Assembly: GCF_900116765.1 (NCBI RefSeq)
Contig: NZ_UETC01000002.1
Coordinates: 434,001-498,000 of the forward strand
Length of the DNA stretch: 64,000 nt
From: Jannaschia seohaensis
GTDB lineage: Bacteria; Pseudomonadota; Alphaproteobacteria; Rhodobacterales; Rhodobacteraceae
Direction of reading: 5' to 3'
Shown: piece after piece, positions 26,745 to 35,102 of the stretch
Layout: each line of letters starts with the position of its first letter
Position numbering within the stretch: position 1 is the stretch's first letter
Translations under genes and position numbers: made by a program
Notes under the pieces: generated by a model
Seen by the model: only the letters and a program-made list of their open reading frames with translations
What the model was told of the DNA's origin: nothing
Database searches by the model: none

Positions 26745-28954
26745 TGGGCCTGGGCAAGATCGCACGCCGGAGCTTCCTGATCGGCACCGCTGCCCTCGGC
26801 GCGGGCGTGGCCTTCGGCGTTTATTCCTACCGCCGGGAGGGGGAGAACCCGCTACGCGCAGGGCTCGCGCCCGATGCGGCGGCGCTGACGCCTTACGTCC
26901 TGCTCGACCCGGAGGGCGTGACCCTCATCACGCCGCGCGCCGATGTGGGGCAAGGCGCCGCCTCGGTCCAGGCGCATCTTCTGGCCGAGGAGTTGGACGT
27001 GGACCCGGCGGAGGTCCGCCTGTCCCCGGGGCCGGCCTCGCCGGTCTATCACAACGGCAAGGTCGCGGCCGAGGGGATGCCCCTGGCGGCCTGGGATGAC
27101 GGCTTCGCCGCACGCACCGGGCGGGCCGCCTCGGAGGTGGCGGGCAAACTGATGGGGCTGCACCTGACCGGCGGCTCCACCACCGTTCCGGACATGTATG
27201 ACCGCTTGCGCGCCGCCGGCGCCTCCGCGCGCGAGACCCTCAAGGCGGCCGCGGCGGCGCGGCTGGGCGTCCCGGCGGAGACGCTCCGCACCGAGGGCGG
27301 GCGCGTGATCTGGGCCGAAGGCGCGCTGCCTTACGCGGAGCTGATCCCCGCCCTGGCCGAGGTCGAGGTGGTCCAGGACGTGCCGCTGCGCGATCCCTCC
27401 GACTGGCGCCATCTGGGCCGCCCGCACCGGCGGGTCGATATCGTGGCGAAATCGGTGGGCACGTTCCGCTATGGGGGCGATCTCGTACTCGAGGACATGG
27501 TCCATGCGACCGTGGTCACCAATCCGACGCGCGGCGGCGGCGTGGTTTCGATGGACGCCTCCGAGGCCGAGGCCATGCGCGGGGTCGAGGCGGTACTGCC
27601 GATCACCGACGGCGCCGCCGTGCTGGCCGACAACGACTGGCGCGCCTTCAAGGCGGCGCGGGCGCTCCGATTCGAATGGGGCGGCGCTGGCCCGCGGGAC
27701 GACTCCTTGTTGGAGATGCACGCCGCGGCGCTGGACGGCGACCGCGACAGCGCCTTCACCGACGAAGGCGACGTGGATGCGGCCCCCGGCAAGCGGATCG
27801 AGGCGGAATACCGCGTCCCCTTCCTGCACCACGCGCCGCTGGAGCCCGCGACCGCGACCGTGCGTTACACCCCGGAGGCGACCGAAATCTGGGTCGCGAC
27901 CCAGGCGCCGATCTTCGTGGCCGAGGCGGTCGCGCGCCTCACCGGGCAGGACCGGGAGCAGGTGACGGTCCACGTCCTGCCCGCGGGCGGCAGTTTCGGC
28001 CACCGGCTGGAGCACGAATGGGTCGAGCAGGCCACCGAGATCGCGCGTCAGGTGCCCGGCCGTCCCATCCGCCTGATGCTGAGCCGCGAACAGGACATGA
28101 CCCATGGCTTCTACCGGCCGATGGCGATGGCGCGCGGGCGCGGGACCGTCGAGACCGGCCAAGTGCGGTCCCTCGATCTGGCCGTGGCCGCGCAATCCGT
28201 GGCCGAGAGCCAGCTGGGCCGGCTGGGCTATCCGGCGCTGGGCCCGGACGTGGCCATCGTCGCGGGGGCCTGGGATGCGCCCTACACCCTGCCCGACCGG
28301 CGCATTACCGGCCATCGCGTGCCCGCGACCGTGCCGGTCAGTTCCTGGCGGTCGGTCGGCGCCTCCCATAACGGGTTCTTCCTGGAGAGCCTGATGGACG
28401 AGTTGATCCACGAGGCGGGCGCCGACCCGGTCGAGGAGCGGCTGCGCCTGCTGTCCCACGCCCCCTCCCGCCGGGTGTTAGAGACAGTGGCCGAAATGGC
28501 CTCCTGGAACGGGCCGGAGGGCAAGCGGGGCGTGGCCTTCGCCTTCAGCTTCGGCGTGCCTGTGGCGCAGATCATGGAGGTCCGGGAGACGTCGCAGGGC
28601 ATCGTCATGGACCGGCTCTGGATCGCCGCCGAACTCGGCCGCGTGCTGGACCCCGTCAACGCGGAGGCACAGCTGTCGGGCGGCGCGCTATTCGGCATCG
28701 GCCACGCCATCGCCGCGGAGATCACCTTCGGCGGGGCCGGGCCCGAGCAGCAGAACTTCGACACCTACGAGAGCCTGCGGCTGTGGCAGGTGCCTCAGGT
28801 GGAGGTGCGCGCCCTGGGCTCCGGCGGGTCGATCCGGGGCGTGGGCGAGCCGGGGCTGCCGCCCGCAGCCCCGGCGCTGGCCAACGCGATCTTCGCCGCC
28901 ACGGGCACTCGGCTGCGGCGGATGCCGTTTTCGGCCGAAATGCGCTTCGCATGA
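26744..28954 (+). CDS. Tat-exported molybdopterin subunit, isoquinoline 1-oxidoreductase beta-like
   Basis: A 736-aa large subunit of a periplasmic molybdenum hydroxylase or aldehyde dehydrogenase. The start at 26744 gives a twin-arginine signal (ARRSFLIGTAALGAGVAFG) and overlaps the stop of the 2Fe-2S gene; the longer frame is spurious. Mo-cofactor motifs: ITPRADVGQGAASVQ, PFLHHAPLEPATATVRY, LPAGGSFGHRLEHEWVEQA, SVGASHNGFFLES and the active-site Glu in GVGEPGLPPAAPALANAI. Partner of the preceding gene. Substrate open: N-heterocycle or aldehyde. Followed with ATGA overlap by a phosphatase gene. Confidence 0.9.
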   Translation: MGLGKIARRSFLIGTAALGAGVAFGVYSYRREGENPLRAGLAPDAAALTPYVLLDPEGVTLITPRADVGQGAASVQAHLLAEELDVDPAEVRLSPGPASPVYHNGKVAAEGMPLAAWDDGFAARTGRAASEVAGKLMGLHLTGGSTTVPDMYDRLRAAGASARETLKAAAAARLGVPAETLRTEGGRVIWAEGALPYAELIPALAEVEVVQDVPLRDPSDWRHLGRPHRRVDIVAKSVGTFRYGGDLVLEDMVHATVVTNPTRGGGVVSMDASEAEAMRGVEAVLPITDGAAVLADNDWRAFKAARALRFEWGGAGPRDDSLLEMHAAALDGDRDSAFTDEGDVDAAPGKRIEAEYRVPFLHHAPLEPATATVRYTPEATEIWVATQAPIFVAEAVARLTGQDREQVTVHVLPAGGSFGHRLEHEWVEQATEIARQVPGRPIRLMLSREQDMTHGFYRPMAMARGRGTVETGQVRSLDLAVAAQSVAESQLGRLGYPALGPDVAIVAGAWDAPYTLPDRRITGHRVPATVPVSSWRSVGASHNGFFLESLMDELIHEAGADPVEERLRLLSHAPSRRVLETVAEMASWNGPEGKRGVAFAFSFGVPVAQIMEVRETSQGIVMDRLWIAAELGRVLDPVNAEAQLSGGALFGIGHAIAAEITFGGAGPEQQNFDTYESLRLWQVPQVEVRALGSGGSIRGVGEPGLPPAAPALANAIFAATGTRLRRMPFSAEMRFA

Positions 28955-29595
28955 TCCCGCAGGCCGTCATTTTCGACCTCGACGGGACGCTGATCGACAG
29001 CGCGCCGTCGCTGCACCGGGCCGCGGCGGAGACCATGAAGACCCTCGGTCACCGCCCGCCCAGTCGGGCCGAGGTCGAGAGCTTCGTGGGCGACGGCGTG
29101 GGCATGCTCGTCGCCCGCTGCCTCGCCGCCGCCGGGGCGCCCGCTGACGCGGAGGACGCGGTCCGCGTCTTCCGCCAGATCTACGACGCCGACCCGCTGA
29201 CCGGTGTGTTCGTGATGGACGGGGCCCGGGAGATCCTCGCCGCGCTCACGGCGCGGGGCATCCGGCTGGGGCTTTGCACCAACAAGCCGCTTGCGCCGAC
29301 GCGGACCATCCTGACCGGGCTGGCCCTGGGCCCGTTCGACGCCGTGGTTGCGGGCGACAGCCTGCCCCAGCGCAAGCCGGACCCGGCCCCGCTGCGCCAT
29401 GCCGTCGCCTTGCTCGGCGTCGCGCCGGCGCAGGCCGCTTATGTCGGCGACAGCCATGTCGATGCGGAGACGGCGGTGGCGGCCGAGATGCGATACCTCC
29501 ATGTCGAAGGCGGCTATCTCTCCAAGCCGCTGCCTCCGGGCACGACCCGGTGCAGATCGCTCTCGGGCGCATTGGCCGAACTGTTCGATGATTGA
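28951..29595 (+). CDS. gph: Phosphoglycolate phosphatase-like HAD hydrolase
   Basis: A 214-aa HAD-superfamily phosphatase. Motif I FDLDGTLIDSAP with the nucleophile Asp, motif II LGLCTNKP, motif III Lys in QRKPDPAPLRHA, motif IV YVGDSHVDAETA. The alpha-helical cap (residues ~15-80) fits Gph, which removes 2-phosphoglycolate. The start overlaps the stop of the molybdopterin subunit (ATGA), so it is translated from the same mRNA although the functions look unrelated. Related HAD phosphatases with other substrates cannot be excluded. Confidence 0.85.
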   Translation: MIPQAVIFDLDGTLIDSAPSLHRAAAETMKTLGHRPPSRAEVESFVGDGVGMLVARCLAAAGAPADAEDAVRVFRQIYDADPLTGVFVMDGAREILAALTARGIRLGLCTNKPLAPTRTILTGLALGPFDAVVAGDSLPQRKPDPAPLRHAVALLGVAPAQAAYVGDSHVDAETAVAAEMRYLHVEGGYLSKPLPPGTTRCRSLSGALAELFDD

Positions 29596-29601
29596 GCAGA
29601 A

Positions 29602-29630
29602 TTGCGCGCCGCGACTGGAAGTGCCATATT
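29602..29630 (+). promoter_or_regulatory. Candidate sigma-70 promoter for the NUDIX gene
   Basis: TTGCGC (29602-29607), 17-base spacer, CATATT (29625-29630). It begins six bases after the phosphatase stop and leaves a leader of about 60 bases with a GGCCCG/CGGGCC hairpin at 29655-29674 before the GTG start of the next gene. Confidence 0.4.
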
Positions 29631-29697
29631 GTCGCAATAACTTACCGATAACGAGGCCCGAGCGTAAGCGGGCCCGCGATAGCTTGAGGCCATAGCC

Positions 29698-30159
29698 GTG
29701 AAGGAAGTCAGACAGCAGATCGCAGCCATGCCGCTGCGTTGGAAAGGCGAATCCGTCCAGGTCCTGATGGTGACGACACGGGACACCAAGCGCTGGATCG
29801 TGCCGAAGGGGTGGACCATGAAGGACGTGAAGCCCTGGGCCGCCGCCGCGACCGAAGCCATGGAAGAGGCCGGCGTCTCCGGCCATGTCGCCAAGGAAGT
29901 CTTCGGCACCTTCACCTACGACAAGCGGCTCGACAACGGAGATACCGTTCCCTGCCGGGTGCGGGTCTATCCGATGATCGTCGAGGACGAGCACAAGCGC
30001 TGGAAAGAGAAGTCCGAGCGCAAGCGCGCATGGTTCGACGTCAGGAAGGCGGCCAAGCTGGTGGACGAGCCGGAATTGGCCGATTTGCTGCGGAGCTTGG
30101 CGAAAAAGCCCAAGAAGGTTCCGGTGGTGGGGCCGATCCTGCGGCGCGCGGCCTCCTGA
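29698..30159 (+). CDS. NUDIX hydrolase, diphosphoinositol-polyphosphate-phosphohydrolase-like
   Basis: A 153-aa NUDIX enzyme starting with GTG. The NUDIX box is in WIVPKGWTMKDVKPW followed by AAATEAMEEAGVSGHV; the usual Arg of REUxEExGU is Thr here, while the two catalytic Glu are kept. WIVPKGW and the size resemble the DIPP/Ap4A-type group that cleaves nucleoside polyphosphates. The C-terminus is basic (RSLAKKPKKVPVVGPILRR). Its own promoter seems to lie at 29602. Substrate not determinable by sequence. Confidence 0.85.
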   Translation: MKEVRQQIAAMPLRWKGESVQVLMVTTRDTKRWIVPKGWTMKDVKPWAAAATEAMEEAGVSGHVAKEVFGTFTYDKRLDNGDTVPCRVRVYPMIVEDEHKRWKEKSERKRAWFDVRKAAKLVDEPELADLLRSLAKKPKKVPVVGPILRRAAS

Positions 30160-30199
30160 CGAGGGCGGGGCGGGGTCTCAAAAGACGACGCTGACCCGA

Positions 30200-30224
30200 A
30201 AAAGGCCGGCGTCGCGGCCGGCCC
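30200..30224 (-). terminator. Rho-independent terminator (minus strand)
   Basis: Read on minus: GGCCGGC-CGCGAC-GCCGGCC followed by TTTTT, a seven-pair GC stem with a six-base loop and U-tract. It lies 52 bases past the stop of the 45-aa gene at 30277-30414 and would end the transcript carrying it and perhaps the DsbD-like gene. Confidence 0.75.
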
Positions 30225-30276
30225 CAACATCTAGCGATTGCGGGCTTTCAAACGGGTCGGAGGCCGTTGGCCCCGA

Positions 30277-30414
30277 TCAGCGGCGACGACGGGGATCGTC
30301 GCGGACAGGGATCGGGATCACGTCAGGCTGCGGAGCAAGGGCGCCCATCACCTCGGCGAGCTTGTCCTTCAGGATATCCGTCAGTTTGGCGAGGGGTCCG
30401 CGAGTCTTGGGCAT
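30277..30414 (-). CDS. Small 45-aa basic-tailed protein
   Basis: A short gene that ordinary length cut-offs miss. It begins MPKTRGPLAKLTDILKDKL, continues with an amphipathic helix to about residue 26, then a Pro-rich segment (APQPDVIPIPVRDD) and an Arg tail (PRRRR). The evidence that it is real is an ideal GGAAGGAG site five to six bases ahead of the ATG and a strong rho-independent terminator just after it. It is 93 bases downstream of the DsbD-like gene on the same strand. Function unknown; the charged tail could bind nucleic acid or membrane. Confidence 0.65.
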   Translation of the reverse strand: MPKTRGPLAKLTDILKDKLAEVMGALAPQPDVIPIPVRDDPRRRR

Positions 30415-30507
30415 AACCGTCTCCTTCCAGACATAAAGTGGACCGACCGACCCGAGGATTCAACCTACCAAGCATATTGGGCGGGATTTTGCCGCAGTTG
30501 TGCCCAT

Positions 30508-31332
30508 TCATGGCGCGCATCCCGCCAATTCCACCGCGCCGGACAAGCCGATCACCGTGATACGCACCTCGGACGGGTCCAGCCGCACCCGTCGCCCCCC
30601 GGCCTGCATCAACTCCGAGGAGGCGATGACGACATCCCCGTCCCGCCGCACCGCAGCGTCGGTCACCCATACGGAGGGGTAAGGGACCTCAAAGACCACC
30701 GCCTCGGGGCCGCCCAGCGCCGGCAGCGCCACCTCCGCGGTCAGTCGCAGCCCGTCGGGCGTTGGGTTCACCCGGCAGTCGGCTCGAAGCTCCGATCGTC
30801 GGGGACCATCGGCCAAGGCCGCAGCCAGATCCGGATCAGGCGCACCGCTGGATGGCAGATAGGCCTCCACCTCCAAGCGGACCGGCAGGCAGATCTCGGC
30901 GCAGACCCCCAGATCGAGCCGCCCCCGCAACACCGCCGGGCCGGGCGCCGTTTCGACGATCAGCGGCAGGACGAAGCCCCGATCATAGCCGATCGACAGG
31001 TCGCCCCCCTCGCGAAAGAGGCGCGGAACCGGCCAGATGGGCGAGACGGAGCGGACGTTCCGTGACCCGCTCCATCCCATCCTCGGGGAGATCCCGGCCG
31101 AGCCGGCACTCCGCCAGTAGGTGTACCAGCCCGGCTTCAGCCCGACGCGCAGACCGGCCACATGCCGCCCCGGCGCGTCCCGCCAACCCGGGACCGGCGT
31201 TACGGAGATCACCTGCGCGACATCGGCGACAGACTGCGCCGCAGCAGTGCCCCCCAACGCCCAGATCACGCCGGGAACGAAGCTGGCAAGTAGGGCGGCA
31301 CCGCGCAGGGCTGAGAGAAAAGGCTGGATCAT
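30508..31332 (-). CDS. Exported protein with DsbD N-terminal-like thiol domain
   Basis: A 274-aa exported protein. The start at 31332 (MIQPFLSALRGAALLASFV) gives a signal peptide ending near TAAAQS; an upstream in-frame ATG at 31368 lies before it. The body resembles the periplasmic alpha domain of DsbD/ScsB (GWYTYWRSAGSAGISP, IGYDRGFVLPLIVE, VCAEICLPVRLEVEAYLP), with the Cys pair as C-x3-C in GVCAEICLPV. It would take part in periplasmic thiol-disulfide exchange or copper stress, but the membrane and thioredoxin parts of full DsbD are absent. Confidence 0.78.
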   Translation of the reverse strand: MIQPFLSALRGAALLASFVPGVIWALGGTAAAQSVADVAQVISVTPVPGWRDAPGRHVAGLRVGLKPGWYTYWRSAGSAGISPRMGWSGSRNVRSVSPIWPVPRLFREGGDLSIGYDRGFVLPLIVETAPGPAVLRGRLDLGVCAEICLPVRLEVEAYLPSSGAPDPDLAAALADGPRRSELRADCRVNPTPDGLRLTAEVALPALGGPEAVVFEVPYPSVWVTDAAVRRDGDVVIASSELMQAGGRRVRLDPSEVRITVIGLSGAVELAGCAP

Positions 31333-31440
31333 CGACGCTAGATAACCTCCGCCCGGGCCTCGGCCCAATCACCTCTCCGGCACCGCGACGTGAGACCGCA
31401 GCCCGACAGGGATGCAAAGGCGCGCGCGCAAAGAGGCACG

Positions 31441-31469
31441 TTGCCTGTCAACTTGAGTGGACATATAGA
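31441..31469 (+). promoter_or_regulatory. Candidate promoter directly ahead of yqgE
   Basis: TTGCCT (31441-31446), 17-base spacer, TATAGA (31464-31469). The expected transcription start (six to seven bases on) coincides with the ATG at 31476, so the yqgE mRNA could be leaderless. No Shine-Dalgarno sequence is visible ahead of that ATG. Confidence 0.5.
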
Positions 31470-31475
31470 TGTGTC

Positions 31476-32054
31476 ATGACGCGCATCGAAACCTCTCTTT
31501 CGCCCCTCGCGGGCCGTCTTCTGGTGGCGATGCCATCGGTGACGGAGCGGGCGTTTCGCAAATCGGTCGCCTTGATCTGTGCCCATTCCGAGTCCGGGGC
31601 GATGGGGCTTCTGATCAATCGACCGGCGACGAACATGACGTTGCGGCGCCTTCTGAGCGAGGGCGGGATGCCGCCGCCTCAGGTGGCGATCGGCGTCCCG
31701 ATCCATGCGGGGGGTCCGGCGGATATCGAGCGTCGATTCATCCTGCATTCCGAAGACTACGACCTTCCTGCGCATACGTTAAAGGTCTGTGACGGGATCT
31801 GGTTGACGCCCCATGAAGATGTTCTGATTGACATCGGCCGCGGACGCGGCCCGGCGCAAGCCTTCATCGCGATGGGGTATTGCGGCTGGGGTCCGGGCCA
31901 GTTGGAAGAAGAAATCGCGGGCGGGGCCTGGCTCACCAGTCCGGCCACACCCGACATGGTGTTCGACCTGCCCTCCGAGGACCGCTGGCCCAACAGCATG
32001 GAGCGCATGGGCATCGCGCCGTCCAGCCTGTCGATCCTGTCGGGCCACGCCTGA
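31476..32054 (+). CDS. yqgE: YqgE/AlgH family protein
   Basis: A 192-aa cytoplasmic protein of the conserved UPF0301 (YqgE/AlgH) family: LAGRLLVAMPSVTERAFRKS, LICAHSESGAMGLLINRP, PIHAGGPADIERRFILHS, FIAMGYCGWGPGQLEEEIAGGAWL. AlgH was linked to alginate regulation in Pseudomonas, but the biochemical role is unknown. The ATG at 31476 is the first that starts with the family's N-terminus and sits right at the predicted transcription start. Monocistronic. Confidence 0.93.
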   Translation: MTRIETSLSPLAGRLLVAMPSVTERAFRKSVALICAHSESGAMGLLINRPATNMTLRRLLSEGGMPPPQVAIGVPIHAGGPADIERRFILHSEDYDLPAHTLKVCDGIWLTPHEDVLIDIGRGRGPAQAFIAMGYCGWGPGQLEEEIAGGAWLTSPATPDMVFDLPSEDRWPNSMERMGIAPSSLSILSGHA

Positions 32055-32075
32055 CGGCGCGGGCCCGCAGGTCGC

Positions 32076-32351
32076 TCAGTTCATGCCGAGCGCTTCCTTG
32101 TACATCTCCAGAATCGCCTCTTCCTCGGCGATGTCATCGGCCTCGCGCTTCCGCAGAGCGATGATCTTGCGCATGATCTTGGTGTCGTATCCGCGCCCCT
32201 TGGCCTCGGCCATGACCTCTTTGACCTGCTCGGCGATGTCCTTCTTCTCCTGCTCCAGCCGCTCGACCCGTTCGATGAACTGCCGCAATTCGTCGGCCGT
32301 GACCTTGTAGCTGTCCGCCGGTCCGTCCTCGACTACCTTCAACTCCGCCAT
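32076..32351 (-). CDS. gapR: GapR-like nucleoid-associated protein (DUF2312)
   Basis: A 91-aa protein of the DUF2312 family, whose Caulobacter member GapR binds overtwisted, AT-rich DNA and supports replication and transcription. The start at 32351 (MAELKVVEDGPADSYKVTADEL) is the family's; the longer frame is not. Highly charged long helix ELRQFIERVERLEQEKKDI predicted as coiled coil, then MAEAKGRGYDTKIMRKIIALRK. Convergent with yqgE, with a 21-base gap. Confidence 0.93.
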   Translation of the reverse strand: MAELKVVEDGPADSYKVTADELRQFIERVERLEQEKKDIAEQVKEVMAEAKGRGYDTKIMRKIIALRKREADDIAEEEAILEMYKEALGMN

Positions 32352-32434
32352 CTCGTCGTCTCCCGTTCTTCTTGTCTTGCCTGCGCTCGAGGGGTAGCGC
32401 CGGGCGCGACGGGGCGCAACGCGAAGGAGCGATG

Positions 32435-32647
32435 ATGACGGCACTCGTGTGGATCGGAGCACTCCTGGCCTTGGCCGGGCTGGCGGGTCTGGGCTACTGC
32501 ATCGCGGTGGCGGTTCGGGCCAAGCGCGAGGGCCTGGAGGGCCCCGAGATGGAAGCGCGGCTGCGCAAGCTGGTCGCGCTGAACCTGGGCGCGCTGGGCG
32601 TGTCGACCCTGGGCCTGATGCTGGTCATCCTCGGCGTCTTTCTCTGA
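32435..32647 (+). CDS. Small two-helix membrane protein
   Basis: A 70-aa inner-membrane protein with two hydrophobic helices (about residues 3-25: ALVWIGALLALAGLAGLGYC; and 48-68: LNLGALGVSTLGLMLVILG) joined by a charged loop with RAKREGLEGPEMEARLRK. AAGGAG is five bases ahead of the ATG at 32435; an ATG three bases upstream is too close to it. Divergent from gapR. Unknown function. Confidence 0.72.
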   Translation: MTALVWIGALLALAGLAGLGYCIAVAVRAKREGLEGPEMEARLRKLVALNLGALGVSTLGLMLVILGVFL

Positions 32648-32654
32648 GGCCGGA

Positions 32655-32719
32655 GGGGCGGGGCGCCCCCCGCCCTACGAGACCCGGCGCGCGGTAGGGC
32701 GAGGATTTCCCCGCCGCCC
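32655..32719. repeat. Pair of GC palindromes between convergent genes
   Basis: GGGCGGGG...CCCCGCCCTAC (about 32657-32677) and a GTAGGGCG...CGCC unit (about 32693-32718) repeat the elements seen at 511-606. Between convergent genes they probably serve as a two-way terminator. Similarity was judged by eye. Confidence 0.6.
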
Positions 32720-32720
32720 C

Positions 32721-33245
32721 TCAAGGCGCGGGCGGCGCCTTTTCGCCCCTGTCGAAGGCCTCCCACCCTTCGCCGGCGAAGACGTCGACGCCGAGCTGCG
32801 CGAGCACATGCGGGAAATCGACCATCACGTAATTGTCCACGATCTTGCCATCCACGACCTTCCAGAAGTCCATATAGCGGATCTCGACCCGCTTGCCCGT
32901 CGCCGCGACCCCCATGAAAGTGCCGCGATGGGTCGCCTCCTGCCGCCCGAAGGCCGCGGCCCATTCCCCCATGTAAAGGCGCGCCTCGTCGATGCAGACC
33001 TTGTCGCCGAACGCGGCCTGAAAGGGCTTCTGCCAGTTCTCCTGGAAGTCCCGAAGTCCCTGCTTCGTCCCGCAGCCCCGGTTGCCCATCCAGCGGAACC
33101 CCTCGGCGAAGAACTCCCCGATATCGGCGATACGGTGATCGTTGAGCCCGTCGACCATGGATTCGATGACACGGCGCGTCTCGTCGGTCTTGGACATGTC
33201 GGTGTCGCGGGTCAGCACCGCTTGCTCCGGTCTCGCTCCGGCCAT
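32721..33245 (-). CDS. SnoaL/NTF2-like protein
   Basis: A 174-aa protein of the SnoaL-like/ester-cyclase group, a cone-shaped alpha+beta barrel. Seen: [85 protein letters not shown]. The start at 33245 is supported by GAAGGAG seven bases upstream; the internal ATG at 33197 has none. Family members range from polyketide cyclases to proteins of unknown role, so no reaction is assigned. A two-domain relative lies at 35103. Confidence 0.82.
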   Translation of the reverse strand: MAGARPEQAVLTRDTDMSKTDETRRVIESMVDGLNDHRIADIGEFFAEGFRWMGNRGCGTKQGLRDFQENWQKPFQAAFGDKVCIDEARLYMGEWAAAFGRQEATHRGTFMGVAATGKRVEIRYMDFWKVVDGKIVDNYVMVDFPHVLAQLGVDVFAGEGWEAFDRGEKAPPAP

Positions 33246-33438
33246 CGATTTTCTCCTTCGTTTTCACATTAACGTGACTTGCTGCGCGACGCGGCCGCGG
33301 CTTAGGCCGCGCGCCTTCAGCGTCAACGCGGCGCCATATCGCGTGCGCGAAATTCCCCCATCTTTTCCGCTCTCTACCCTCGCCCATATCCCCCCCAGCG
33401 ACGCCAAGAGGCGCGTGTTCAAAACGGAGATGATACAC

Positions 33439-33927
33439 ATGATCCGCAAGACTCTTATCGCTCTGACGGCCACTTCCGCACTGGCGGCCCCCGCTTTCGC
33501 CGACGGCCACGCCATGAAGAAAGACATCGTCGATACCGCCGCCGAAGCTGGTAGCTTCACCACGCTGCTCGCCGCCGCCGAGGCCGCGGGCCTTGTCGAG
33601 ACGCTGAAGGGCCCCGGTCCGTTCACGATCTTCGCGCCCACCGACGAGGCCTTCGCCGCCCTGCCCGAAGGCACGGTCGAGAGCCTGCTTGAGGAAGAGA
33701 ACCGCGACCAGCTGGTCAACATCCTGACCTACCACGTCGTCCCCGGCGCCGTGATGTCGACCGACCTGAGCGACGACATGATGGCGACCGCCGTCAACGA
33801 GGGCACGCTGACGATCGACCTCGACAACGGTGTGATGGTCAACGACGCCACCGTCGTGAGTGCCGATATCGACGCCTCGAACGGCGTGATCCACGTCATT
33901 GACTCGGTTCTGCTCCCCGAGGGCTGA
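33439..33927 (+). CDS. Exported fasciclin-domain protein
   Basis: A 162-aa exported protein with a signal peptide ([20 protein letters not shown], cleavage near AFA-DG) and one FAS1 domain: H1 motif [19 protein letters not shown] and H2 region [16 protein letters not shown], ending [13 protein letters not shown]. The start at 33439 has CGGAG at good distance. FAS1 proteins mediate adhesion or bind extracytoplasmic ligands. Acidic composition. A hairpin terminator follows. Confidence 0.93.
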   Translation: MIRKTLIALTATSALAAPAFADGHAMKKDIVDTAAEAGSFTTLLAAAEAAGLVETLKGPGPFTIFAPTDEAFAALPEGTVESLLEEENRDQLVNILTYHVVPGAVMSTDLSDDMMATAVNEGTLTIDLDNGVMVNDATVVSADIDASNGVIHVIDSVLLPEG

Positions 33928-33935
33928 GACCGACC

Positions 33936-33958
33936 GCGAGGGGGCTCGCCCCCCTCGC
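33936..33958. terminator. GC hairpin between convergent genes
   Basis: GCGAGGGG-GCTCGCC-CCCCTCGC, an eight-pair perfect stem with a seven-base loop, between the stop codons of the fasciclin gene and the UgpC-type ATPase gene. No U-tract, so likely a two-way, Rho-assisted or processing terminator. Confidence 0.5.
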
Positions 33959-33964
33959 ATCCCC

Positions 33965-35014
33965 TCAGGCGGCGATGCGTTCTCCGGTCTCCGTGTTGAA
34001 GAGATGGCAGATCGACGCCGGCACATGCGCCGAGAAGGGCGCTTTGATCTGGGTCCGAAACTCCTTGGGCGCCTTTACCGCCACGAGCGCGCCCCCGGCA
34101 CGCACGGTGACCATGGTCGAATCTCCCAGCAGCTCCATCGAGTAGACCGGCGCGCCGACCTCGCCTTCCCCCTCAGCCACCGACGCATCCTCGGCCCGGA
34201 AGCCGCAGGTCACCGGACCGGACACGCCCGAGAAACCCGGGATCGAGACGCCCTCGGCCTTGAAGGTCCCGTCCACCACTTCGCCGTCCATCAGATTCAT
34301 CGCCGGTGAGCCGATGAAGCCCGCCACAAAGGTATTCGCCGGGTTGTCGTAAATCTCGGTCGGCGTGCCGACCTGCTGCACGATCCCCTGCTTCATCACC
34401 ACGACCCGATCGGCGAGCGTCATGGCCTCGATCTGGTCATGGGTCACGTAAATCGTCGTGACTTGGAGCTCATGGCTGAGATTCTTGATCTGCGCGCGGG
34501 TCGAGACGCGCAGCTTCGCGTCCAGGTTCGAGAGCGGCTCGTCCATCAGGAAGACCTTGGGCGTCCGCACGATCGCGCGGGCCAGAGCCACTCGCTGCCG
34601 CTGGCCGCCCGAAAGCGCGGCGGGCTTGCGATGCAGGAAATCGTCGAGCTCGACCATAGCGGAAGCGCGCCTCACCCGCTCCTCGTGCTCCTCCTCGGGA
34701 ACCTTTCGGACCTTGAGCGGGAAGCGGATGTTCTCCCACACGTTCATGTTCGGGTAGAGACCATAGGATTGGAACACCATGGCCACGTCGCGGTCCTTCG
34801 GATCGAGATCGTTGACGCGGCGGCCCCCGATCAGGATGTCCCCGGAGGTCGGATCCTCCAGCCCCGCGATCATCCGCATCGTCGTGGTCTTGCCGCAGCC
34901 CGACGGCCCAAGCAGCACGAGAAACTCCCGATCCGCGATATCAAGGTCGAATTCATGCACGCCAACGAAGTCGCCCCAGCGTTTCGTGACCCGCTTCAAA
35001 TTGATCTCGGCCAT
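33965..35014 (-). CDS. ugpC: Sugar/glycerol-phosphate-type ABC transporter ATPase (UgpC/MsmK family)
   Basis: A 349-aa ATPase of the carbohydrate-uptake CUT1 class: Walker A GPSGCGKTTTMRMIAGLE, signature LSGGQRQRVALARAIV, Walker B KVFLMDEPLSNLDAKLR, H-loop THDQIEAM, and a C-terminal TOBE regulatory domain from about residue 240 (GFRAEDAS). It is an orphan, with no permease or binding protein beside it, so it may energise several sugar or polyol importers, as MsmK/UgpC-type ATPases sometimes do. The symbol is a family label. Confidence 0.9.
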   Translation of the reverse strand: MAEINLKRVTKRWGDFVGVHEFDLDIADREFLVLLGPSGCGKTTTMRMIAGLEDPTSGDILIGGRRVNDLDPKDRDVAMVFQSYGLYPNMNVWENIRFPLKVRKVPEEEHEERVRRASAMVELDDFLHRKPAALSGGQRQRVALARAIVRTPKVFLMDEPLSNLDAKLRVSTRAQIKNLSHELQVTTIYVTHDQIEAMTLADRVVVMKQGIVQQVGTPTEIYDNPANTFVAGFIGSPAMNLMDGEVVDGTFKAEGVSIPGFSGVSGPVTCGFRAEDASVAEGEGEVGAPVYSMELLGDSTMVTVRAGGALVAVKAPKEFRTQIKAPFSAHVPASICHLFNTETGERIAA

Positions 35015-35102
35015 GGCGTCCCCCTGTTACCCGTTGCACCCTAGACAGGGCTGCACAGCCCGGGCAAGCATTTTGCAATCGTATGCAGAAGCGGAGCGGA
35101 AG

